A stretch of 64,000 bases of DNA, from assembly GCA_003117195.1 (NCBI GenBank), contig BDSI01000011.1, forward strand, positions 1,590,135 through 1,654,134, read 5' to 3'. The notes under the pieces are model-generated. The model was not told where the DNA came from. It did not search any database and saw only the letters and a program-made list of their open reading frames with translations. Of the stretch, positions 24,099 to 34,437 are shown piece by piece. The position numbers and the translations under genes were made by a program. Within the stretch, counting starts at the first letter, position 1. Every line of letters begins with the position of its first letter. Source of the DNA: Eudorina sp. 2006-703-Eu-15. Lineage: Eukaryota; Chlorophyta; Chlorophyceae; Chlamydomonadales; Volvocaceae.

Positions 24099-25679
24099 CT
24101 TTGAAGATAATACACAATTTGAAGTCGAGCGCGCCCTAAAGTGCCACATCAACAAGCCTACCACCAGGATTCGGAGCCAGTCATCATCGGACTTGTGCAA
24201 GCGTCCGTCGGCAGGGACATCTGTAAGTAATCTTGTATTCTGGGAAAGTATTCTGTTCAACTTATTAAATTATGGTGCAACGTTATCTAACCTTAGTGGT
24301 CGAACTAGCAGGTAGTTTGCTATGTCATACAATTGCAGCGTAAATATTGGAAGCCACCACGTTCATGGGGGGGCCTAAGGGGTAGGCAACCTAATGATCT
24401 GGGAAGCGGGTGGAGGGTGGGCGTCGGTCAGGGTCGGTCCCTTTTGGCGTAACTGCGGGAAGATGTGCCAGATGTGCCTCGCGCTTGCGATTGGAAAATG
24501 GTCCCCCTCGCATAAGATAACCCAATGTTTGCCATACTATACCCCGTCATCCTGGCTGCCGGTGAACCGCGTGTGCTGACAGCCTTGAACAACCGATGTA
24601 CGACTGCGCCGTTCCATTCCTAGGGCCGTGCCCAGCAGCCCATGCGAATTGTCGGCCCCCTCGACAACCCACATCAATCCTGCAATGGACCCTCTCACCG
24701 CTTTTGGGGCATGCCAAGTTACCTGATCCAAGCAGCCCTCAGCAGCTCAAGACGTAGCCTATACCAGGCGTACGAACCAATCTTACAAAGGCGCGAGTCA
24801 GTGACCCTACAAGCGACCGGGTCCCTGCCATTGAGTCCTAACGTATATGCTTTCCCCCCCTAACTCCAGCAGCGGACCGACGGACCAGACCTCCGCAGCA
24901 CATCTGCGCGTAACGCAGGATTGCAGCATATGCATCACCCGTTATTAAGTTCTGTATACGCCCCTGCGTCCTGAAAGTGGTCAGGCCGTCCAGAAAGGCT
25001 GGTCGCAGACACTCGGCACGTGACATTCTTGCCCAGCTATACCTCCGAGGACAGAGCGTAGCAGCATGGCAACGAGCCGAACACGGTCAGGTTCGGGACC
25101 CTGGGTCATACAGGCCACGAGCCGTTAATCGGCTGAAGGAGGACCCCATCTGTACACATTTCGCAAGCGAGAACACGGCATGATAGTACGGACCGTGGAA
25201 ACGCTTGACGGATCCACAGGCTTGTGCACAGGGCCAATGCGCCGGCTGTGGTGGCCCCGTTATTTTCGTCCACCAAGAAGCCCTGGCGGCACCGTGTGGC
25301 AACGGCCGCACGCAATCAATTAAAAATATTACTCTAAGGCACGGTCTTCCAGTGGGCACACACAGTGGGCACACACGCTGGGACGATGCGTCGCTTCGCA
25401 GGCTCGCCAGGACCGCTCACAACCCCAACGCTGAGCCATACGTTCGCCTGGGTGGCGGCCGTACCGCCGCGGTGTCTCGACAATCTCAAATCATTGGTTC
25501 GGACGCACTGTGCACTGTAGGTTGACGAACAGACACCGGGTGTAGTTGGCCTCCGCGCGGTATACACACCTACACACACAGAGGCCCTCCAATCACATAC
25601 ACACGCACGAGTCCTCGCTAAAACACACACACGCATACACACACAGCTTTTCTCCTTGCTAACACATACACACACAGAC

Positions 25680-25756
25680 ACACACATCGCCTGGGATATT
25701 GCCACCTGGGATCGGGCGGGCGGGCGGGTTGCATTTCTAAACACACACATCGCCTG
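25680..25756. repeat. G-rich unit flanked by direct repeats (copy A)
   Basis: A 49-bp segment (25694-25742) ending with a version of the unit GGGCGGGTTGCATTTCTAA is flanked by identical 14-bp repeats (ACACACATCGCCTG) at 25680-25693 and 25743-25756. It belongs to a set of four such loci in the window. Confidence 0.7.
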
Positions 25757-25760
25757 CTAT

Positions 25761-25878
25761 GCTGGACTTCGCTTCTCGCGGCTCAGTTATCTTATACACA
25801 CACATACACCGTTTTCTTGTTCACACATACACGCAGCTGGACATCACTTCTCGCGACTCAGTATTTTCATACACACAC
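25761..25878. repeat. Diverged ~75-bp tandem repeat
   Basis: A block starting GCTGGACTTCGCTTCTCGCG at 25761-25803 recurs with several substitutions at 25836-25878, offset by 75 bp. Both copies end in a CA run. Confidence 0.7.
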
Positions 25879-26274
25879 GCACATGTTTTTGGCGCTCATA
25901 GCTCGATTGCATGTTAGGCACTTGCAGCTACCCGCCAAAGGGTACGCATGTGTGCGCGAAAACGCCTGTCCAGGACCCGAATGCGTGCGTGACCATGCCA
26001 TGGACGCGTCAAGCGACAGTGGAGCCGCTACGGGAAGGTCATGTCGCGGATCTATCCCTTCGAGCGCACAGGGAGCCCCCGCGTCACCCCCAAAGCGCCT
26101 TGCGCCCCGCCGCATGTACCACCATGTAGCACCAAGACGTGCAGATGTGCGGCATCGGCATCTCGCCCGCGCAGTCAACCTAACTCTCCCCATCCCTGCA
26201 CCAGGGCCGCGACTGCACGCGGCCTTGCACCCATCCCGGTTGGCTGGCTGGGGCCAGCCCCGACCTCACATGAC

Positions 26275-26279
26275 TTACA
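26275..26279 (-). terminator. Candidate TGTAA polyadenylation signal of ARL6 gene
   Basis: The minus strand reads TGTAA, the usual volvocine poly(A) signal, about 110 nt past the ARL6 stop codon. The assignment rests on position and motif only. Confidence 0.5.
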
Positions 26280-26389
26280 GCACCGTTTCTACGCTGAGCA
26301 AAAGACCAGCACCGCCTGCAGGCCGTTGAGGCATTGTGGCAGCGGTAGCGCCGCATGCCCATGCACCCGCAAGCGTCACCTGGACCCAG

Positions 26390-28081
26390 CTACTTGCTCC
26401 CCAGACGCTCTGCGAGCCAGTCGATGCCCTTGTCCACTCCTTCGCCCGTGAGGCCGTTGGAGTTGACGATCTGCCAGGGCCTGTCCTTAATATCATCCAG
26501 TCCAAGCGCCTGCAGACCAGAGCGAGCCAGGGATCTGAGAACGACCAGGCGGCAGGGCGCCACAGAGTGATCCCCTACGTGATGCAGGAAGTCTCGTGTC
26601 CAGCAGCCCAGCAGTACTAGGTGCAAACCAGGCACCGGGCGATCAGACGCCGCTGCCCATGGCCAATGATTGTCCGTCAATTCCCTGGCGACCGCGTTGG
26701 CTTAGCCGCTGTACGCTTAGCCGCTCCATCCCTTGTTGCCAACCCCACTTTCTGTACCCCACTCTGCCCCAACCTACCTGCGCGATCTCCACGGGCGGCA
26801 TGGCCACGGGCAGGTCTTTCTTGTTGGCGAAAAACACGATCGGCACCTTCCTAAGGTGAGGGTGATCCAGCATGTGCTGCATCTCGTCGCGCGCGACCAC
26901 CCTGCACCACCCGGCAGCAGCGGGCATCGATTTGGACCCCACCCTGAGGATCGAAAACGGAAGGGCTGCGGCTCCGTGCACTGTGTCCGTGGTTTCATAG
27001 GAAGGACAGGATCCCTCCCTGGATCCAGCACTGCACGGCCCATACATCAAAACGGTATGCAGCACGGCTGCAATCGTGAGGGAGTCATCGGCACGGGGCC
27101 AAACTCCAAGGACGGCAGCATCAGGTCTGCTAGATGGCGTGAGGGCGAAGCAGCCCTACGGGGCCGCCCCCAATGAGGACGTGGCCGGTTAACCCGACAG
27201 GACGTGGCTCGAAAATGCACCCGCCACCCGGGGCCTGTACCACGCAGTCCGCTGTCAGTGGCCCACTCGTGATTGGCCCACTGATAGCGGGCCAAAACAA
27301 GAGGTGGATTCGCTCAGCTGCGCGACCCACATGCGCAATTTGTCCGCGGAGTCCACAACGAAGATGATGGCGTCAGCTTCCCGGTAATACTGCTCCCACA
27401 ACGTGCGGTACCGTCCAGCCCCCGACATGTCGAACACCGTGAAGGTCAACGGTCTGCGCAGGGAGAGACCATAACCCCCCGCGGATCCATTGCAGTCAAG
27501 TAAAATTTGAAAAGTCGCAGTCAGGTTCGGTCAAATAATCCGCGCAACGCACTGTTTGTGCATGGCTATACGTTCGGAACAGAGACATGTGAAGTGGACC
27601 CTCGTTCGATTAAGCAGCGCATCGTCCACTTTCCCATAGGCCCTGATTCATGCGTTGCTGGACGAGCATATGAGGGCAACCCCCCATGAGCTCGCCCGGG
27701 GTCCTTCCTCACCCTTTTTGCAATTCCTCAACAGAAAAGCCCACAGTCGGAGCTACATCTGCGGCTTGTTTTGGCCGAGGCTGCAAGCGATGAAAACGCA
27801 GCGTCAGCAGCATACCCTACGTGGCCTGCCCTGGTGGTGCAGTACGACGGTGAACGACAATGACCGACCCAACCAGCGATAGGCACACCTTCAGTCGTTC
27901 GATGATTGTCGTCTTGCCGCTGTTGTCCAGTCCCACCACCAACACGTTTACCTGCCGCGGACCCCGCAGACGCGTACTACATCGGTATTCGAACACTTGA
28001 AGTTCTTTACGTAAAACATGCCACAGGTACCTTTCGCCCGGATACCCCAAGGAATGAAAGAAGCTTGTCGAACAAACCCAT
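26390..28081 (-). CDS. ARL6: ARL6 / BBS3 small GTPase
   Basis: Six exons on the minus strand (28081-28031, 27951-27889, 27780-27713, 27453-27331, 26901-26778, 26509-26390) encode 182 aa, the usual ARL6 length. The protein begins [12 protein letters not shown] with Gly2, although ARL6 membrane binding relies mainly on its N-terminal helix. GTPase motifs are all present: P-loop GLDNSGKTT (24-32), switch I PTVGF (49-53), switch [11 protein letters not shown] (69-77) and NKKD (128-131). The sequence DMSGxGRYRxLWE is diagnostic for ARL6 as opposed to ARF, which has DVGGQ. The protein recruits the BBSome coat to membranes at the base of cilia for export of signalling proteins. Its presence implies a flagellated alga. 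It is head to head with the ENTH gene. Confidence 0.96.
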
Positions 28082-28600
28082 CGCGGCCCGTTTCTCCTTG
28101 CAGCAATCGCCTCGAAGTTCGCACGACACGAACAAACGTGGATTCAAATGTCCGTTGCGTAATGGTTCTTGGTATGAGAAAAAAGGTCAAGGTAGTCCTG
28201 TCCTACTTCCGTGTCTTAGTGCTGCTACGACCTATCAAATCCCTAAGTGAATTGAAAGAAAACCTTGGGTAGCAGTACTACTGTGATGTACAACAGACGC
28301 CTTGTGAGCTGCAGAGCCAGTCGGTGTTCGGTATTGTCAGGACGCCGTACGCACTTTCCATAAGTGGCTCTTGGCGCAAATCGTGCGCTGGAAACATTGT
28401 ACTTTCTTTGCACGCATTGGGAAGGAAGGTGATCTAGGACTTAATCGGCAGCAGCACCTTTTTGAAGCTTTCCACAACAAGCTGTCTGTGTTGCAGCAAC
28501 TGACTGACTCTGTGCGCGTGTAAGGATTAGATCATTGCGTTGGGAATGCATCATTGAAATTGAAGACGTAGGTATTGTCTGTGGAAGCGGGCCTGTGGAA
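28082..28600. promoter_or_regulatory. Head-to-head spacer ARL6 / ENTH
   Basis: These 519 bp separate the divergent ATG codons of the ARL6 and ENTH genes. The sequence is AT-richer than either gene. No element was identified with confidence. Confidence 0.55.
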
Positions 28601-31600
28601 ATGATGAACCTCAACTTCAACGCGGTTTTAAATACGTTGGCCTCCAAAGCCAAAGCTTTGGCGCTCAACGTTTCTGAAATTGAGGTGAATATTTGTGTGG
28701 GTGGGCTGACGACGAGTGTGGCTTCCACTGTCAGCGCCCAACGGTGCCTGTTCCTGCGTACAGCTGAAAGTTTTGGAGGCCACGAACGAGGAACCATGGG
28801 GTCCTCATGGGAAGGATATGTCAGGTGCGAACAGTAGGGGAGTTGGGATAACGGCCGATCGGAAGCGATGGACTGTATGACATCGGCCCGCTTTCCTGCT
28901 ATTGCTTTCAGAAATCGCGCGCGCGGCCGAGGACCCGGAGAAATACAACCTTATCATGAATGTCCTCAGCGAAAGGCTGCAAATGCGGGACGAGAACTGG
29001 CGCCTGTGCTATAAGGCGCTCTTGCTCCTTGAGTTTATGGTCAAGCATGGCCCATGGGTGAGGCGTTACCCGCTCAGTGCATGTGTGAGGACGACATGGG
29101 GCCGCGTGGAGGTTTGGTTGTTCGTAAGGCGTCCCGGGGTCGTACAATCGTGTGTGCACCGCTGCACCGCCACTGCTCTCTCTCTCTCTCCCTCAGGCCA
29201 CGCATGTACATGTAAGCTTGCATTGAATCCACCGTTTCTAGTGGCCTGTTTGTGTTGTGATTGGCTGGTAATGGCCCGACTCCATCCCCTGTTGCGGAAC
29301 TCCCCAACACCCTGTCCCTCGGCTTGCCAAAGCGCGTTGTTGAGGAGCTGAACCGCAGCGTCTCCTCCCTGGAGCGCCTTCGCGACGAGTTCGAGTACAA
29401 GGACCCGCAGGGCCGTGATCAGGTAGGCGATAAGATCCCCGCCTGGTGTGAGATGTACCAGTCCCTGCTTTGATTTAATTTTTTAGGGTCGAGCCGCAAG
29501 GGTCTCAACGAGTCCCACGGGTGCCTGCGCTCCCGGTCATTGCCCCATCTACTTGCCTTCTCATGGTGCGCGCATACACTGTGCCCGCAGGGCATCAACG
29601 TGCGGCAGCGGGCGGGTGAGCTGGCGTCCTTGGTTTGCAACATGGACCGCGTCCGGCAGGAGCGCGAGAAGGTGCGACACAGCTCTTGCATTCCCTCGGT
29701 CGGGGTTTCTTGGACGGTTTGGTTGGAATGCAAGCGGGTCGGTCATGACAAGTAAAGGCCCACCAGCATGAGGCAAACGGCACGCATACATACGGCCCTG
29801 GCTGACTGACGATGAGACCTCTGCCCGGTGATTTTTGCGCCGGGGCCATGTACGGCTCCTCTGTGCTGCCACCAGGCGGCCCGTAACGCCAACAAGTTTA
29901 AGGGAGTGGGGTCTTCGGACGCCCGTGGGGGCTTTGGTAGCAGCAGCTACAGCAGCGGCGGCAACTACACGGGGTACAGCGGCTTTGGAGGCGGGTTCGG
30001 CAGCGGCGGTGGTGGCGGCGGTGGTGGTGGCGGCGGCGGCAGGAGCCAGGTGAACATGTGCAGGGCTGGGCGGGAACGGGGATTCACGCCGGATTCCTCG
30101 TTCTTGGGCGCATTGTTTGGAGCCCTGCCAGTGTGAAATGTTCCACGTTGATGTTCAGAAGCATGTCAGCTATGGGTTGTCCGTGCACGGCAAAGCAAGC
30201 CTGCCGCGTGGGCCAGACGGGGATAAGGCTAGGCTTATGATGTATGCTGCTGGGGCGTGGGGAGGTTGCTCCTAATGGGGGAGCTGGACGCGCGCGCGTC
30301 CCCTGCGCGCGGGAGACAGCGCGACTGGCAGCAGGGGCTCACCGATGTGCCGGTCGCGTTGGCTATCCTACTGGCAGGGGTACGGCAGTACGGAGAGCGT
30401 GCATATGCCAAGCTCGCACCAGAACCGCGCCGGGCCCGGCTCAAATAATGCTACGGGTTTCGGTGCCGCCGCTAGCCGCCGGGACGAGGGCGTGCGAGCT
30501 GTCGGCAGCGGTGGCGGTGGTGGTGAGGAAGGGGAGGACCCCTTTGAGGCCACCCGGAAGCGGATCGAGCGGCTGAAGGCGGAGGGGGCGCTGCCAGAGC
30601 CGCCGCCGTCGACAGCGCCCCCCGGATTGGTGGACCCCGCGGCCAGTGAGTGGATGTGTTTCCATCTGTCTGTCTGTCTGCCAGTCTGTGTGCCTTAGAA
30701 ACAATGCGGGCGTGACAGTGCGTGTGAACATGTAGGTGGGTGGTTGTGCATGTGTGGTTGGCAAAGCTGCAGCCGCGACAAATGCGGTTCTAGGGTGTCT
30801 GTTTGGTAGACATCTACTTGTTGTTCGGCATGTACCCGAGCGGGTGAGTGGAATACCGCGAACCTGGTATTCTGGGGCACAAGGGCCGCCTTGGAGTCCC
30901 CCGATGATATGATGCACGTGTCCCTTGCACCCACCATCCACCGTCTACCATACCGTGCCATCCGCCTGCCTTGTAGATGCCAAGGTGCCGAAGAAGCTGT
31001 CGGACGTGAAGATCAACCCGGCTGTGGCCGCCACTTTTGCCAGCATCAGCATCCCCAGCTCGAACAGTGCGGGCAACCTGGGTAAGGGGCCATCCAGGTC
31101 TCCGCACACTCAATGTTTCGTCTGCTCCTTTCGCTCTTGCCTCGTCTGTTTTTTCTCTCGTGCCTCTTTTGCTTCTTTTCTCCTTTCTTTCTTACCCAAT
31201 GGCTCCCACGGCACCGTTGACCTCTTCTGACCTCTGTCCGGTAACGCGTTCAACGAGCTTTGAACGGCAGTGTACCTTCCACCTGAGCTACACCCGTTTT
31301 GGTCGAAGTGCGCGGCCACGACCCTTTCGCACACCGAGGAGGCCCGCTGCGTTCCCCGCCCTGATGACAGGCAAGCTGGCGCCGCCCCCGCCCCCGGGCG
31401 GTTCCGTCAAGCCGCTCATCTCTCAGCCGGGCAGCAGTGCCTCCCTGGACCTGTTCGGTGAGAGCCGATCGGATGCGGCTCCGGTGGCCCAGCAGCCCAG
31501 CGCCTCATCATCGGCCCTGGACTGGGACGTCGCGTTCGGGGGCGCAGCGCCCAGCGGTGGCTCGGCTGCGGTGGCTGCCGCGGCCCCGGCGGCGCCAGCG

Positions 31601-33731
31601 GCCTCTGCGTCTCAGGATCCGTTTGCGGCCTTTGAAGTTTCGGTCGCCGTCGCCGCGGCGACGGTGCCGGCGGCAGCCCCAGCAGCAACGGCGCCTTCCT
31701 CGGTATGTGGACATGCCGGAAGGGTGGCGCTTCGAGGGAGAGGGGCGGCGTTGAGCGCATTCCCCGCTTGGGCTGCCGCTGCCATGTATGGGTTGCCCAT
31801 TGCTGAACTCCGTTCCGCCGGGGTGTGTCTTTAACAAGAAGCCAACCCATAACCGCCCAGGTCAGGATAGTTACCAAAACCTGCGATTTACTTACCATTG
31901 ACAATATCACAAGACAAATATGGCAGGCAAGCAATACGACCGCGCCACCACCAGGGCGCAGCGCAAGCACGGGCGCGGCAACAGCACACTATGGAAAACG
32001 GACGGACGGAACGGAAATATTACCTTTAATATATGGGGAAGAACGTCGTGGCGAGGTACGGGGTAGTGACGTTGACGATGGAGCGCATGCGAGGCGAGAA
32101 CAAGGAAGCGGGATGTAAGTAATGGCAAAGGAAGGAAAAACATATTAAATTAAGCCGGGGAGTGTGTGTGCGTGCGTCCGCAGCTGAGAGGGTTTGATGG
32201 AACTGGTCCATCGGTTATCGTGCGGCATGGTCAGTGCCAACGAGCAACAACGTAGGCCCTCGGGCAATGGCGAACTTGGCTAACATGAACCGGACTCGGG
32301 ATCACACGTCACCTGTCATGTCGCACCTGGTGCTATCGTTTCGTTTCCCCCAGGACTTTGGGAGCATGGTCAGTGCCGGCGGCGCCAGCGGGGGAAGCGG
32401 CTCCGCGTCCGCACCCGCGCGGCCGGCGGTCCGGCCTGCCCTGTCCTTGGAAGACTTTGCGGAGCTCGCGGATCCAAAACCAGCACCCAGCCCCGTCCTT
32501 ACGCAGACCTTACCGTCCTTCATCGCGTCCAGCGCGGCCCCACCGGCAGCAGATCCCTTCGCCGCCCTCGCCACCTCGTCCGCATCTGCTGCGCCCGGCC
32601 GCCCGATGTCTGTCGCGAAGCAGCAGCAACCACCGTCGGCCGGATCGGCCGCCTCTGGCGCAGACCCGTTCGATGCGTTCTTCTCGCAGCGCGCCGCGCC
32701 ACCCCCGGCAGCTGCGCAGGCAGCGGCGCCGGCGGCGCCCCTGGGTTTCGGAGCGTTCGGGGTGGCCGCGCCGCCGCAGCCGGCACGGACGCCGCAGCCC
32801 GCCGCCTCGTCGGATCCCTTTGCAGCACTGGCGTCTTCCTCAGCGCCCGCACCGGCCCCCATGGGTGCGCCCGCGACGCGCGCTCCGCCGTCCCAGCCAC
32901 CAGCGGCAGCGTCAGCGGCCCCGTTCGATCCTTTCTCATCCGCGGCTGCCGTGGGCGCCAAGTCCTCCATGGCCGCCACTCCGGCTTTCGACGCGTTTGG
33001 CGCAGCACCGGCAGCAGCCGCAGCAGCAGCGCCTGCGGGCTCACATGGTTTCGACGCCTTCTTCGGGGCGAGCTCCTCCGGCCCGAACGGTGGGTCGGGA
33101 TGTGTGGGCTCTGGGCTGTGGCTCCGGGCTGCCCTTCGCACCACGCACACCCATGGCCAATCCTATTGAGCACGCTGGGCCCTGGCGGTGTAGTATGCCT
33201 GCTTGTGTGAAACCACCTGGCGCTCACTGCGGACTGTCTTCGGGCCACTCCTACGAACCTGGCGCTTACTGCGGACGCCCTTGGACAGTCCGCAGAGTCC
33301 GTCCGCCGCGGGTCTAAGCCTGCAGGCTCCGCGACGCAGACCGCCACACGGTTCTTTCTTGCAGGCGAACGAAAACATCACTCACCTAATGACGACATTG
33401 CAGGTCCTTTGTTGCTTCCTAAGTTGTTTGTCGGCCCGGAATGGGCTATAGGCACAGGTATGTGGCGACACTGGCTGCCGTAATACCGTGATTGGTGTTT
33501 CGCCCGCCCTCGTTTCAATGCGCAGGCCAACAAGTCCCGAGCACCACGGGGACGTCGGCAACGGCAGATCCCTTCGCGGCACCGTCCCGCTCGCCGGCGG
33601 CCTTCCCGCCGCCGCCGGCCCCCGCTGCCGCCGGCACAGCAGCCAACGCCGCGGGTTTGGCCATGAACCGGACGGGTGCTGCCCCCTCGGGACACAAGAA
33701 GGTCGACCCGTTCGCGGGACTGGGCTTCTGA
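28601..33731 (+). CDS. ENTH-domain epsin-like clathrin adaptor
   Basis: Eleven exons (28601-28684, 28764-28824, 28912-29057, 29333-29422, 29591-29671, 29876-30049, 30378-30645, 30977-31081, 31371-31702, 32354-33089, 33526-33731) encode about 760 aa in one phase-consistent frame. Residues 1 to about 150 form an ENTH domain: NVSEIELKVLEATNEEPWGP, then WRLCYKALLLLEFMVKHG and ERLRDEFEYKDPQGRDQGIN. The start is MMNLNFN, with no ATG upstream in frame before the intergenic boundary. A Gly run, an E/R-rich stretch and a Pro/Ala-rich tail follow. The tail holds about eight DPF motifs, the last just before the stop. DPF motifs bind the AP-2 alpha ear, so the protein is likely an endocytic or TGN adaptor binding phosphoinositides. 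The acceptor at 29333 (AAG) is the least certain. Confidence 0.9.
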
Positions 33732-34437
33732 AGCGCCCTCACCCTAGGATGCGATGTGAGCCGGAAGGTCTTCGGTTTGTGCCAATCGTTGGGTCTCGAA
33801 GCAGGCGGCCAGAAGATGTGAGGATCTCGGTTTGGAGCTCGGTGTTGGCGGTAGCAGCGCCGCGGTGCGGGGTGCGCGACTGATGTACGAATCGCGCTTG
33901 GCAGGGTTGCAGGAGTAAGCAATGGGCAGTTCCATGTTGACGACCGCAGAGGGGCTGCTTGGCTCAATGGCAGCGTGTCCGGGTGGCCCGATGAACAATG
34001 GCGCACACTCAAGGCCCCCAACGGACGGGGGTTCGCGGCGTTCGAGACCAGCCATACCAAGCCGCATGTGAACAGCAGTTACCGTAGATACGGAATTACG
34101 GATATGTACGGAATCACGTGTGGGGTGCACATTGGCATGGCTCGGCCACGGAGTCGGGAACACGCCGTCTCGTACACAAGAGCCGCTGGAACGTGAAGCA
34201 GGTGATGCATGGAAGGCCCGCAACACCGTTCTGACCACCACGTTGCATCCCGTCATCGGCGTACGTCAGGGCCAGCCCACTCTATAGCCATGTCTCTCAC
34301 ACGCCCGGCCGGACATGTCGCTTACACACCCGCGGTTCAGCCAAGTCGCCCAGCGCCAGCGCCAACCAATGAACACATCGTGCTATGGGTCCGGGCAGCA
34401 CCCTCGCCAAACACCCACATCACACTGGCAGGCTGGA
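33732..34437. other. Convergent intergenic region ENTH / cysteine-synthase-like gene
   Basis: About 700 bp contain both 3' ends. A TGTAA on the minus strand at 34326-34322 probably serves the minus gene. No gene was seen. Confidence 0.55.
34322..34326 (-). terminator. Candidate TGTAA polyadenylation signal
   Basis: The minus strand reads TGTAA 111 nt past the stop codon of the cysteine-synthase-like gene, a distance like that seen for ARL6. Confidence 0.5.

Larger units (their letters stand above)
24099..26274. other. Intergenic: SHMT upstream region and CA-rich repeats
   Basis: This holds the SHMT promoter at its left end and then about 1.4 kb without supported genes. From 25560 to 25880 there are many short (CA)n runs mixed with longer repeats. 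The 5' leader of SHMT and the start of the ARL6 downstream region also lie here. No ORF is convincing. Confidence 0.55.

Noticed and set aside
25560..25880. CA-rich block as a telomere or centromere remnant
   Set aside because: The runs are short CA tracts, not the TTTTAGGG-type telomeric repeat of these algae. They look like ordinary microsatellite expansion.
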